In this document: one piece after another, positions 24,348 to 32,769 of the stretch
Layout of the letters: each line of letters starts with the position of its first letter
Numbering within the stretch: the first letter of the stretch is position 1
Assembly (NCBI GenBank): GCA_900543275.1
Contig: UQQL01000008.1
Coordinates: 1-44,229 of the forward strand
Direction: 5' to 3'
From: an uncultured Collinsella sp.
Lineage (GTDB): Bacteria; Actinomycetota; Coriobacteriia; Coriobacteriales; Coriobacteriaceae
DNA length: 44,229 bases
Notes under the pieces: generated by a model
What the model was told of the DNA's origin: nothing
The model's input: the letters and a program-made list of their open reading frames with translations, nothing else
Database searches by the model: none
Made by a program: the position numbers and the translations under genes

Positions 24348-25037
24348 CTAGAACCGTGAGACCTGGTGAGTGAGCAGACCCGTCGGAACCTGCGGCGCGC
24401 TGCCGCTGACCTGCGCGGCGGGGAACAGCACGGCTACAGCAAAGTTGAACGGCTCTTTGCCAGAGTAGGCGCCGGCAGCGCGGGCCTCGTCGGCCAGAAT
24501 CTGCGATGCCCCAGCCAGTGCGGCGACATAGGCGGAGTCACCGGCGAACACCGGGTCGGGCGCCTGATCGAGCATGGCACGGATGGCGGCAACGGCGTCC
24601 TCGCGCTTGACCTCCCACACGCGATGTGTGACGCCCGCGGGATCGGTGACGGCGTAGAGCGATGCGCCCTCTTTGGCAGCGCTCAAAATGATATCCATGA
24701 CGGGCGACGCCTCGTAGGCGAGCGACACGGGGCGCGGCTGCACCTTGAGCTCGGCGATCGCGCGCGCGGTGGCGAGTGCGTCGATGCTCTCGGCGGCAGT
24801 CTCGTCGCCGCCCGTCAGCACGTTAACCGGGCAAATCGCCACGACGCCCGTCGCACGTCCCGGCTCGCCCGAGCATTCGTACACGTAATACGCCGCACCC
24901 GGGTCCTTGAGCATCAGACCATCGGCAATGGCTCCGCGCAGAGCATCGTTGCCGCTCAGGATGCTGCCCATTGCAGGTAGTGCCTCGAGCACGCGGTCCT
25001 GAGCCGGGCGGATGCAGGGAAACGGAAGTGCTTTCAT
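24348..25037 (-). CDS. Short DUF1015-like protein
   Basis: 229 residues. The order of blocks follows DUF1015: RPAQDRVLEALP near the start, YYVYECSGEPGRATGVVAICPV (about 50-70), ASPVMDIILSAAKEG (about 110), THRVWEVKREDAV (about 137) and VFAGDSAYVAALA (about 165). Full DUF1015 proteins are about 400 residues and have a GHHR-type motif at the last block; here it reads GDSA and the C-terminal half is missing. DUF1015 genes are commonly linked to serC-serA, and those genes lie 3 kb away. The ATG at 25037 has a weak GGGGAGG-like site. Could be a degenerate or repurposed homologue. Confidence 0.6.
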   Translation of the reverse strand: MKALPFPCIRPAQDRVLEALPAMGSILSGNDALRGAIADGLMLKDPGAAYYVYECSGEPGRATGVVAICPVNVLTGGDETAAESIDALATARAIAELKVQPRPVSLAYEASPVMDIILSAAKEGASLYAVTDPAGVTHRVWEVKREDAVAAIRAMLDQAPDPVFAGDSAYVAALAGASQILADEARAAGAYSGKEPFNFAVAVLFPAAQVSGSAPQVPTGLLTHQVSRF

Positions 25038-25077
25038 GGGGAGGTCCTAACGCACGAGTCGGTTTGTTCGCGGCTTA

Positions 25078-26298
25078 TTATGCCCCAACTTGGCCGCTCG
25101 CGTCCCAGAGCACGTTATCGGCGAGCGCGATTAGCACCTGCTGACAACGAACGATGTCGGCGTGGGGCACATTTTCGTTGGGCTTGTGCGCGAGCGCGAG
25201 CGACCCGGGACCGTAGCTCATGCAATTGCGGTTACCTGTCTTGCCGGCAATGACGGCGGTGTCGGTGTAGCCGGTAAAGAAGCCGACGGTCGTGTTCGCG
25301 TCCGTCACGTCATCGGCGGCACGCTTGAGCGCTGCTAGAAGGGGAGAGTTCGGGTCGCGCTCGATGGCGGGGCGGTCGCCCGTCACGGTGTAGCTGCCAT
25401 GGCAACCGGGAACGGCGGCTTCGGCGACGGCGATGGCATGCTCGACCATATTGATTGCGGCGGCCGTATCGGTCGGCGGGGTCAGGCGCATGTCGACCCA
25501 GACTTTGGCGCGGTCGGGTACGACGTAGGGGCGATATCCGCCCTCGATTTGGCCAAACGTGATGGTCGAAGGCCCCAGCTCATCATGCACGGGCAGTGCC
25601 GCGAACGCACGGCGCAGCGCGCAGACGGCCTCGGCCATGGCGGCGACGGCGTCTGCGCCCTTCCAAGGCTGGCTCGCATGCGCCGTGACGCCGGTCATCT
25701 CGATCTCGAACCACGTGCGACCCTTGTGCGCCACCTGAATCTGTCCGTCGGTGGGTTCGGTGTCCAGCACCCATTCGCGCGAGCCGACCCAGCCGGCATC
25801 GATCGCGGCCTCTGAGCCGCGCATAAAGTCTTCCTCGTCGACTGAGCAGATGAGTGAAAAGCCGCGGCGGGGCAGCGCGCCATCCGCCGCCACGCGCTCG
25901 AGCGTATGGACCAGTGCGGCAATGGCGCAGGCCAGGCCACCCTTCATATCGCAGGCACCGCGGCCATAGAGTTTATCGTCGCGCACAACCGCCCCAAGCG
26001 GTTCGATGTCTGCGTCCCAGCCATCGCCCAAGGTGACGGTATCCATGTGGCAGATATAGATCAGCCGCGGCTCGTCGCTTTGGCCCGGCACGGTGACTTT
26101 AAGGTTGCGGCGCCCGGGCAGCACTTCGAGCTCCTCAATCTGCACGGCATCGAGCGCAGAACTATCAAGTTGTGCCAGCTGCTGCTCAATGAGCCTCTTA
26201 ATGAAGCGCTCAATTTCATCCTCATACGCGCCCGGGTCTGAGCTGTCGATCCGCACAAGCTCCTGCGCAAGCCGCCAGGCAAAATCCTCATCAACCAT
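25078..26298 (-). CDS. M20-family metallopeptidase (ArgE/DapE/CPG2-like)
   Basis: 406 residues. Zinc-site motifs: YICHMDTVTLGDGW (about 80-93), GRGACDMKGG (about 112-121), CSVDEEDFMRGSE (catalytic Glu-Glu, about 148-160), LDTEPTDG (about 174-181) and a late LAHKPNENV (about 375). A Rossmann-like lid domain spans about 190-300. It hydrolyses an amide such as an acylated amino acid or small peptide; specificity is not readable. I chose ATG 26298 with GTGAGG upstream; a TTG-started extension to 26328 is possible. It precedes the DUF1015-like gene by 40 bases. Confidence 0.88.
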   Translation of the reverse strand: MVDEDFAWRLAQELVRIDSSDPGAYEDEIERFIKRLIEQQLAQLDSSALDAVQIEELEVLPGRRNLKVTVPGQSDEPRLIYICHMDTVTLGDGWDADIEPLGAVVRDDKLYGRGACDMKGGLACAIAALVHTLERVAADGALPRRGFSLICSVDEEDFMRGSEAAIDAGWVGSREWVLDTEPTDGQIQVAHKGRTWFEIEMTGVTAHASQPWKGADAVAAMAEAVCALRRAFAALPVHDELGPSTITFGQIEGGYRPYVVPDRAKVWVDMRLTPPTDTAAAINMVEHAIAVAEAAVPGCHGSYTVTGDRPAIERDPNSPLLAALKRAADDVTDANTTVGFFTGYTDTAVIAGKTGNRNCMSYGPGSLALAHKPNENVPHADIVRCQQVLIALADNVLWDASGQVGA

Positions 26299-26452
26299 AT
26301 GCAACCTCACAATCAGTTTGCTTTCCAAACCGATTGTAAGCCTCCTGAGAGATCCGCGACGTGGGCGTGGCAGTATTTACCGTTCGCAGGCCGAGCCAGC
26401 GCGTTTGCCGTCCGGGCGGGTTCACAAGCGACGCAGCGGGTACGTACCCTTC

Positions 26453-27502
26453 ATGGACGACATGCTGTGCGACATATCTGCCTTTCGGTATCACCGGATA
26501 CCTCCACAGGTCTTGGCAATAATGCCGGACCTGCCCGATTCTGCGGACGATCCGCGCAGGGAGCACCTATGTGAGCATCCGCTCGTCACGCATTTCCTGG
26601 GCACCCCGTTACACGTGTTGGCGCAGGGCAGCTGCGGACGTAAGGGCGATCGCATTGTCAGGCATGTTTGGAACGGGGAGAGGCCGTTTGATTCCGTGCG
26701 GCAGACGGAGTTTGGCCTCGATGTTGCGTCCCCACTCTTTACCCTGCTGACCCTGGCTTCCTCGGTCTCAAACGAGCGTCTAATCATGTGCATGTATGAG
26801 ATGTGCGGCACCTTTGCCGTGTGCAAGATTGCGCCTCAGGTAAAGTCGGCACTTGAGCAGGCATACGGGGGCCGGTGGGGTGACGCACGGTCGGGCTGGG
26901 AAAACGTAAAGGATGTCTCGGGGAATCCAACGGACTTGTGGAAACGACCTCCCTTGATCGAGCTCTCTGAGCTTACAGAGTTCGTCGATAAGGTCCGGGG
27001 GCTCCGCGGCGCTAAATCGTTCATACGAGCCGCGAAATGCATTACGGGGGTGGCAGCATCGCCGCTCGAGGTCCAGGCTTCGATGCTGTTTGGCCTTACG
27101 AGGTTGCGCGGCGGCGAAGGGCTGAGCCTTACCAATAACGTTGAGATTCGTATGACGCGCAGCGCCCGCCTGATTTCGGGGCTTGATAGGCGCTATGCCG
27201 ATATCCTGCTGGCAAATAAGGACGGCAGCCGAGAGTGTCTGGTTGAATGCCAGGGTAAAGCCATTCACGGATCCATTGAATCCAAGATTTCGGACTCCGA
27301 TCGAACGACGGCGCTGCAAGCGATGGGATATCCCGTCATTCTGATGACCTATGGTCAGCTGGCCGACTCCGATGCCTTCCGCGTGGTGATGGAGCTCATC
27401 ATGTCCTATCTCGATGTGCCGCTGAAAGACAAGACGCCGCGACAGCAGGAGCTCGAACGGCGGCTTCGTGAGGAGATTTTTATCGATTGGGCAGGAATGT
27501 AG
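26453..27502 (+). CDS. DUF559/Vsr-like putative nuclease, Coriobacteriia-type orphan (paralogue 2)
   Basis: 349 residues, homologous in layout to 17014-18204. N-terminal half: GTPLHVLAQ, RHVWNGERPFDSVRQ, ASPLFTLLTLASSVS and CMYEMCGTFAV (about 45-125), matching FELCGAYSL in the paralogue. C-terminal half: AASPLEVQASMLFGL, GGEGL, NNVEIRMT, RRYADILLA, CLVECQGKAIHG and DRTTALQAMGYPVILM (about 200-305), with Asp, Glu, His and Arg in the order of the other protein. The ribosome binding site is weak. It is divergent from the M20 gene and looks less G+C-rich than its neighbours. Function unknown; a restriction-endonuclease-like or VSR-like nuclease is inferred. Confidence 0.75.
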   Translation: MDDMLCDISAFRYHRIPPQVLAIMPDLPDSADDPRREHLCEHPLVTHFLGTPLHVLAQGSCGRKGDRIVRHVWNGERPFDSVRQTEFGLDVASPLFTLLTLASSVSNERLIMCMYEMCGTFAVCKIAPQVKSALEQAYGGRWGDARSGWENVKDVSGNPTDLWKRPPLIELSELTEFVDKVRGLRGAKSFIRAAKCITGVAASPLEVQASMLFGLTRLRGGEGLSLTNNVEIRMTRSARLISGLDRRYADILLANKDGSRECLVECQGKAIHGSIESKISDSDRTTALQAMGYPVILMTYGQLADSDAFRVVMELIMSYLDVPLKDKTPRQQELERRLREEIFIDWAGM

Positions 27503-27779
27503 CCGCGCGGGTGGAAAACGGTCGCGCGGACTAGAGTTTTGGTCACAAAAAGACTTATATTTCGCCTTGGAGGGGCCTTAAAAATGCTATCTAGAATAAG
27601 TTGTTTCGGAAAATGGACAGTCAACTTACATTCGGCACATAGAGATCGATTTTTACCTACTAAAGTCCCTGATAAAGCTGTTTATCAAAGCGGGTGTGCT
27701 TAGCGACTTGAGCCTCACTATCGATTATCTGAAAAAACTTGTTATGGGTATCATTTTAAAGTCGTCCGGAGCAACAAAA
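27503..27779. other. A+T-rich gene-free gap
   Basis: 277 bases with no credible gene and much lower G+C than surrounding DNA. No clear hairpins or promoter pairs are seen apart from scattered -10-like words. It could hold a small RNA or be remnant transferred DNA. Confidence 0.5.
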
Positions 27780-27810
27780 TCGGCCCCCGTTTCGTGAAAA
27801 CGGGGGCCGA
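27780..27810. terminator. Bidirectional terminator after serA
   Basis: TCGGCCCCCGTTT (27780-27792) and AAACGGGGGCCGA (27798-27810) form a perfect 13-bp stem. AAAA precedes it, giving a T run on the minus strand, so it terminates serC-serA. Confidence 0.88.
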
Positions 27811-27849
27811 ATGGGCTTCGTGGTCTGTCTGGCAGGATTGGCGCCGGCG

Positions 27850-29013
27850 CTATTTAATCACGCGCACACGATACATCGACGGAATATGCTTGAGTGCCTC
27901 GATCGTGCTGCCGTCCAGGTGCTCATCGGTGTCGAACATGGTGTAGGCGTTCTCGCCAGCGGACTCGTTGGTCATGCGCTGCACGTTGGCGTTGTCCTTG
28001 GCGAGAATGGCCGTGATCTGGCCGATCATGTTGGGCACGTTGGCATGCAGGCAGGCAATGCGGCTTGCGGCGCGCGCCTTGCCCATGCTGCAGGCGGGGT
28101 AGTTGACGCTGTGCGCGATGTTGCCGTTTTCCAGGTAATCCTTGAGCTCGCTGATGGCCATGTCGGCGCAGTTGGCCTCGGCCTCGCCGGTGCCGGCGCC
28201 CGAATGCGTGGTGATAAACGTGTTGGGCATCTTGACGGTCTTGGGCGTGGCAAAGTCGCAGCTAAACCAGCTGAGCTTGCCCTCGCGCAGGGCAGCGTCG
28301 ACGGCGTCCTCGTCAATGATGGTTTCGCGCGCGTAGTTGATGAGCACGGCGTCGGGCGCCAGCAGGTCGATCTGCTCGGTGCTGATCATGCCGATGGTAT
28401 CGGCCTTGCTGGGCACGTGCACGGTGAGGTAGTCGCAGCCGCGGCAGAGGTCCTCGAGCGTGCCCACGCGCTGCACCTCGCGACTCAGCACCCATGCGTG
28501 CTCGACGGAAATGAACGGGTCGTAGCCGTAGACGTCCATGCCCAGATCGACACAGGCGTTGGCGACCTTGGAGCCCACGTTGCCCAGGCCGATGACGCCG
28601 ATGCGCTTGCCCTTGAGCTCGCGGCCCACAAAGGCCTTCTTGGCCTTTTCGGCATCGACCTGAATCTCGGGGTCGTCGGCGTTGTCACGCACCCAGTTCA
28701 TCGATTGCACCACGCCGCGGCTCGAGAGCACCAACATGCCCAGGACGAGCTCCTTGACGGCGTTGCTGTTGGCGCCGGGGGAGTTAAAGACGACGACGCC
28801 CTTCTTGGCGTACTCCTCGACGGGGATGTTGTTGACGCCGGCGCCGCAGCGGGCGATGGCGCGGATGCCCTCGGGCAGCTCGTAGCCGTGCAGGTCGGTG
28901 GAGCGCATCAGAATGGCGTCGGCCTCCTCGGCGGTGCCCACAAACTCGTAGCCCTCGCCAAATTCGACTTTGCCGTCCTTGGTAATGTCGTCGATGGTTT
29001 TAATCTTGCGCAT
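27850..29013 (-). CDS. serA: D-3-phosphoglycerate dehydrogenase
   Basis: 387 residues. Oxidises 3-phosphoglycerate with NAD, the first step of serine synthesis. NAD-binding GVIGLGNVGSKVA is near residue 139, NYARETIIDE (catalytic Arg) near 228 and THSGAGTGEAE (catalytic His) near 276. A C-terminal ACT domain (MIGQITAILAKDNANVQRM..., about 315-385) follows. The length matches the short SerA class found in anaerobes. TAAGGAG precedes the ATG at 29013. It lies 69 bases downstream of serC in the same orientation. Confidence 0.95.
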   Translation of the reverse strand: MRKIKTIDDITKDGKVEFGEGYEFVGTAEEADAILMRSTDLHGYELPEGIRAIARCGAGVNNIPVEEYAKKGVVVFNSPGANSNAVKELVLGMLVLSSRGVVQSMNWVRDNADDPEIQVDAEKAKKAFVGRELKGKRIGVIGLGNVGSKVANACVDLGMDVYGYDPFISVEHAWVLSREVQRVGTLEDLCRGCDYLTVHVPSKADTIGMISTEQIDLLAPDAVLINYARETIIDEDAVDAALREGKLSWFSCDFATPKTVKMPNTFITTHSGAGTGEAEANCADMAISELKDYLENGNIAHSVNYPACSMGKARAASRIACLHANVPNMIGQITAILAKDNANVQRMTNESAGENAYTMFDTDEHLDGSTIEALKHIPSMYRVRVIK

Positions 29014-29082
29014 GAAAAACTCCTTAGCGGATTTGTTTATAACAAGTGGTTTGAAGTGGCTGGTCGGCCCGCGTGTTGCGGG

Positions 29083-30207
29083 CTAGTTAGATCGCGGGCT
29101 CAAACTATGCTGCGCTTCGAAGTCCTTCACGTACGTGGCCAGCGCCTGCACGTCCTCCATGGTGACGGCGTTGTACACGCTGGCGCGCATTCCGCCGACG
29201 AGGCGATGGCCCTTGACGTTTTGGATCTGGTGCTCTGCCGCGCCCGCAACAAAGGCCGCGTCGAGTTCGGCGTCGCCGGTACGGAACGTGACGTTGGCGA
29301 TGGAGCGGCTGTTGGCCTGCGCGGTGCCATGGAACAGCTCGCTGTGCTCGAGCAGGTCGTAGAGCAGGTTGGCCTTGGCCCAGTTGCGCTCGGCCATGGC
29401 GGCAAGTCCGCCGGTCTGCTCAACCCAACGGAACACCTTGCCGCACACGTAGATGCCAAAGGTGTTGGGCGTGTTGAGCATGGAGCCCTTGGCGGCCTGG
29501 GTCTTAAGGTTCATGTACTGCGGCGTCTGCGCAAAGGCCGGGCCGTCGGCGATCAGGTCGTCGCGCACGATGACCACGGTCACGCCAGCGGCGCCGGCGT
29601 TTTTCTGAGCGCCGGCGTAGATGAGTCCGTAGCGCTCGACGTCGAGTGGCTGCGACAAAAAGCAGCTCGAAACATCGGCGACCAGCGGCACATCGCCGCA
29701 GTTAGGCAGCTCGCGGTACATGGTGCCAAAGATGGTGTTGTTCTGGCAGATGTAGACGTAGTCGAGCCCGTCGCCCGCAGCCTCGGCGGCAATACGCGCG
29801 TTGATGTCGGCCATGTCGGGGATGCGGTCGAAGTTGGTGTCTTCGGAGCTCGCGAGCAGCACGGCCTCGCCGTACTTGGCGGCCTCCTTGTACGCCTTGT
29901 TGGCAAAGTTGCCGGTCACGATGTAGCCGGCGCGCCCGCGGCGTATGAGGTTCATGGGGATGCCCGCAAACTGCAGCGTGGCGCCGCCCTGCAAAAACAG
30001 GACACGGTAATTGTCGGGGATGCTCAGCAGGCGGCGTAGGGTTGCCTCGGCGTCGTCGATGATCTGCTGGTACATGCTAGATCGATGGCTCATCTCGAGC
30101 ACGGACATGCCGCAACCGCGGTAGTCCATCATCTCGTCGGCGATCTCGGCGAGCACGCTTGTGGGCAGTGCGGCCGGGCCAGCTGAGAAGTTGTGCACAC
30201 GTGCCAT
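29083..30207 (-). CDS. serC: Phosphoserine aminotransferase
   Basis: 374 residues. PLP-dependent transaminase making phosphoserine from phosphohydroxypyruvate and glutamate. Opens RVHNFSAGPAALP, the SerC hallmark, with SHRSSMYQQI (about 40), LFLQGGATLQFAGIPMNL (about 70) and the PLP Lys in YAGAQKNAGAAG (about 198). The pathway partner serA follows. No serB is recognisable here, though HAD phosphatases at 4045 and 12248 are possible generic substitutes. Confidence 0.96.
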   Translation of the reverse strand: MARVHNFSAGPAALPTSVLAEIADEMMDYRGCGMSVLEMSHRSSMYQQIIDDAEATLRRLLSIPDNYRVLFLQGGATLQFAGIPMNLIRRGRAGYIVTGNFANKAYKEAAKYGEAVLLASSEDTNFDRIPDMADINARIAAEAAGDGLDYVYICQNNTIFGTMYRELPNCGDVPLVADVSSCFLSQPLDVERYGLIYAGAQKNAGAAGVTVVIVRDDLIADGPAFAQTPQYMNLKTQAAKGSMLNTPNTFGIYVCGKVFRWVEQTGGLAAMAERNWAKANLLYDLLEHSELFHGTAQANSRSIANVTFRTGDAELDAAFVAGAAEHQIQNVKGHRLVGGMRASVYNAVTMEDVQALATYVKDFEAQHSLSPRSN

Positions 30208-30349
30208 CTTCTAGTTCCCCCTCGTAGTCGTTTGAACGTTCGGGATACTTTAGCACAGTGGAGCGCTAGGCGCGACCGCATCACGGTAAAACTCGAGTGC
30301 GCCGCTATGATTTACAGGATGGTTACATGGGGGAGGGCGGTCGCAAGGT

Positions 30350-30892
30350 CTATATCGCCGGGATATACCGTGACAGGTACTCTTTGAGCGCGGGGTCGCA
30401 CACATAGAGATACGTTCCTAACATGCCGCGCGTCATGAGGACGTAGTAGGCGTTGACGATGATCTTTTGCAGATCATCGTCGCTTGCCTTTTTCTTGGCA
30501 ACGGCATCTTTGAAGTTTGCCCTGTTAACGTTGACTGCATCTTTGTTCGAATCGTAGTAAATGTCGGGACCCAGAATTACGAATCCGTAGTTGAGGTCGT
30601 AGCCTTGTACCGTATGAATGCATCCGACTTCGTTGACGGCGTTGGCGGAGTTAACCCAATCCTTCTGGGTTGAGTTCCAGCGTTTGGGAATGCCCTCGAT
30701 GACGATATCGAACGCATCTTTGTTATTCTTCGTTTCCCACTTCCACGCAAAGCCTGCCATCATGCGGGATAGACCAACTTCTTCTTCCTTGGTTTGCTGC
30801 AGAGAGCAGAAGTCCTCAAATCGGTCGACGATTCCAAACTGGTATCTGGGGATATCGCTGTCCGGATCCCCGGCTCGCGAATCGTAAGGCTC
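30350..30892 (-). pseudogene. C-terminal part of the GIY-YIG/DUF2075 helicase, after an in-frame amber stop
   Basis: The frame continues uninterrupted after the TAG at 30893-30895 and runs 180 more residues. It begins EPYDSRAGDPDSD and holds the DUF2075 end motifs LSRMMAGFAWKWE, VGCIHTVQGYDLNYGFVI, VNAYYVLMTRGMLGTYLYVCD and LKEYLSRYIPAI. These are helicase motifs V/VI-like elements needed for activity. Without readthrough this part is untranslated, except perhaps from the internal ATG at 30763. A single-base substitution in one codon, or a sequencing error, would explain it. Confidence 0.75.
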
Positions 30893-32092
30893 CTATGAAA
30901 AGAGTGCTTTGAACTTCATGCCGGCATGCATGTACGCTTTGTTATCAAGCAGGTCGTAGACAAAATCGAGGTACTCATCGCCGCCACGCACGCGCATTTG
31001 GGTACTCAAGTTGAATTCTTCGGTCTCGATGCCGGCTTCTTCGAGTTGGTTGAGTCGCTGCTCAAGGCCATCTCGGTTGAGTCCCGATGCGCGGACTTGC
31101 TGTTTGGGGTCAAAGAACAGGTACGCCTTGTCGCAGCATTTGAAAATCCAATCCACCTGGCTGCTCGTGCGCGGCAAGCTGAGTCGTTCACATGTGTTGT
31201 AGAAAGCTCCGATGCCGGCGCCGGCGGATAAGTAGTTTCCCAGTCGGTGCGCCTCGTCGACAAGCAAGACGTCATACCGATCGTTTTTTGTGACGTCGTT
31301 GGGGCTCAGGATATCGCCGGGCTTTAACCCGGGGAGGAAGTGCGTGAGTTTTTTGAGCGTCTTGCTCAGAGACTCCATGGGCGTCACGAAGCCGACCCGC
31401 AGACCGGAAAGGTTCGGCTCATTTTTGATTTTGAACATGAGACTGATGGCGAGGATTGTTTTGCCTGTTCCCGGCGCGCCGTTCACGACGGTTACGCGCT
31501 CTTTCTTGGGACCGCCGTGTTTAATGTCTTCATGCTCTTGCTCGAGCCGCCTGTAAATCGCCTCAATCGTTTCGTATTGATCGGGCGTGAGCGTTTTGAA
31601 GGGCGAGAATTTGAACAGGTCGGTATTCTCGAGCTCTTCGATGGGGTGGATCGCATAGTTCTCTTCGCGAAGCTTTGTCCAGAGGTCTCTGAACTTCTGG
31701 CGATACTGAGGTCGCTCAAAATAATCGAACTGGGCATAGCCATTGTTGGCGTTGGTTACCTGGTATTTTTCGTCAGCGCAGAACAGCTCGATAAGTCGAT
31801 TCTCAAACTCAAATGTTGCTGACTGATTGAAGGTTGGATTGTCAATCAGGAGGGTCCGGTCGAAGTCTTTGTCCACGTTTGCGGCGTGTTGCTTCATGCG
31901 GCGTCGATAATTGGTCGTTTGACCGATGTACGCCGTTTTGTTTTTACTGTTGGTCAGAATATAGAGAACGGGCCAACTCTCGTCATGGTGGAATCCGGGC
32001 TTTGGCGTGCCAAAGTCCTGCAGCGATTCGCTTGCCTCGAAGGGTTGGGGGAGGGGAAGCGTGTATTGTCGAAGGGCGAACTCATTACTCAT
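30893..32092 (-). CDS. GIY-YIG nuclease plus DUF2075 helicase-like ATPase, truncated by amber stop
   Basis: 399 residues before the TAG; with the following 180 it would be about 580. An N-terminal GIY-YIG domain (LYILTNSKNKTAYIGQTTNYRRR, about 43-65, written here in two parts: LYILTN and AYIGQTTN) is followed by a linker and a DUF2075 (COG3410) P-loop domain: NGAPGTGKT (about 209), VLLVDEAHRLG (about 276) and a QMR-containing motif (about 367). The predicted role is nucleic-acid processing, with a defence link by analogy. AAAGGCGG is upstream. Its start overlaps the MazG-like gene by 8 bases, so they form an operon. Confidence 0.82.
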   Translation of the reverse strand: MSNEFALRQYTLPLPQPFEASESLQDFGTPKPGFHHDESWPVLYILTNSKNKTAYIGQTTNYRRRMKQHAANVDKDFDRTLLIDNPTFNQSATFEFENRLIELFCADEKYQVTNANNGYAQFDYFERPQYRQKFRDLWTKLREENYAIHPIEELENTDLFKFSPFKTLTPDQYETIEAIYRRLEQEHEDIKHGGPKKERVTVVNGAPGTGKTILAISLMFKIKNEPNLSGLRVGFVTPMESLSKTLKKLTHFLPGLKPGDILSPNDVTKNDRYDVLLVDEAHRLGNYLSAGAGIGAFYNTCERLSLPRTSSQVDWIFKCCDKAYLFFDPKQQVRASGLNRDGLEQRLNQLEEAGIETEEFNLSTQMRVRGGDEYLDFVYDLLDNKAYMHAGMKFKALFS

Positions 32093-32444
32093 GGTGGGCC
32101 GCCTTTCTGTATTCGCTGGAGCTGGTGTCGACGGGATAGCGCTCGCCGTTGCGTTTGAGTTTGGACGAGAGCGCCTTTGGGAGGTCGATTCCGTTTAGAT
32201 CGGCGAAACGTAGGAGAAAGAGGAGCGTGTCGGCAACTTCGTCTTCGATGGCTTGGCGCTGATCAGGGCTATCGAACATTTCTGCAATGCGCTTGTCGCT
32301 CATAAAGCGGAAAAGCTGAAGGAGTTCGGAGGACTCTGTCGCTATGCCGATGGCAAGTTCCTTTGGAGTGTGATATTTGCGCCAATCGCGCGCATCACAA
32401 AAATCTCTGACTTGTTCTGTCATGGCAGTGAGCTTGTCCATCAT
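32085..32444 (-). CDS. MazG-like nucleotide pyrophosphohydrolase
   Basis: 119 residues. The all-alpha NTP pyrophosphatase pattern is clear: ELAIGIATESSELLQLF (about 29-45, ExxE) and EDEVADTLLFLLRFAD (about 67-82, ExxD). It hydrolyses (d)NTPs to NMPs plus pyrophosphate; the exact nucleotide is unknown. GGGAGGTTACGG precedes tandem ATG codons at 32444/32441. It overlaps the helicase start by 8 bases. MazG-like genes next to DUF2075 helicases recur in bacteria, from memory, suggesting a shared stress or anti-phage role (inference). Confidence 0.9.
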   Translation of the reverse strand: MMDKLTAMTEQVRDFCDARDWRKYHTPKELAIGIATESSELLQLFRFMSDKRIAEMFDSPDQRQAIEDEVADTLLFLLRFADLNGIDLPKALSSKLKRNGERYPVDTSSSEYRKAAHHE

Positions 32445-32556
32445 CCGTAACCTCCCTGATGTTCATTATTTTATTATGGCCGTATCTGGAGTTTATTGCA
32501 CATCAGTTGGGACGTGCGGTTTGTCCGGCCGCGATTGCCCGGTAGGAGGATTCACC

Positions 32557-32709
32557 GTGAAGATTGAAGTTGATGTAGACCAGCTGCGCGAGGGCTTGCT
32601 CGACTACGCGGGGAGCGCGGCTGGCGTGGGCTTTCCCGCTGCCATGCTCGACGTGATGGATATCGAGGACGAGTCGCCCCAAGAGCTCCTAGCCCGAGCC
32701 GAACGCTAA
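32557..32709 (+). CDS. Small hypothetical protein, 50 residues
   Basis: Starts with GTG after a strong GGTAGGAGGATTCACC. The product (KIEVDVDQLREGLLDYAG near the start, then PQELLARAER at the end) is acidic and probably two helices. It keeps the G+C-rich codon usage of real genes, and the start-to-ribosome-binding-site spacing is good, so it is probably expressed. No family recognised. Confidence 0.6.
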   Translation: MKIEVDVDQLREGLLDYAGSAAGVGFPAAMLDVMDIEDESPQELLARAER

Positions 32710-32769
32710 GGCCTCGACCTCCGCGACTTTGCTGTGGGTGGCAGCTAGTAGCTGAAGAGGGACGGGCTG

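Noticed and set aside
27811..30039. 742-residue open frame on the plus strand
   Set aside because: Antisense to serA and serC, which are unambiguous; composition is that of a shadow frame.
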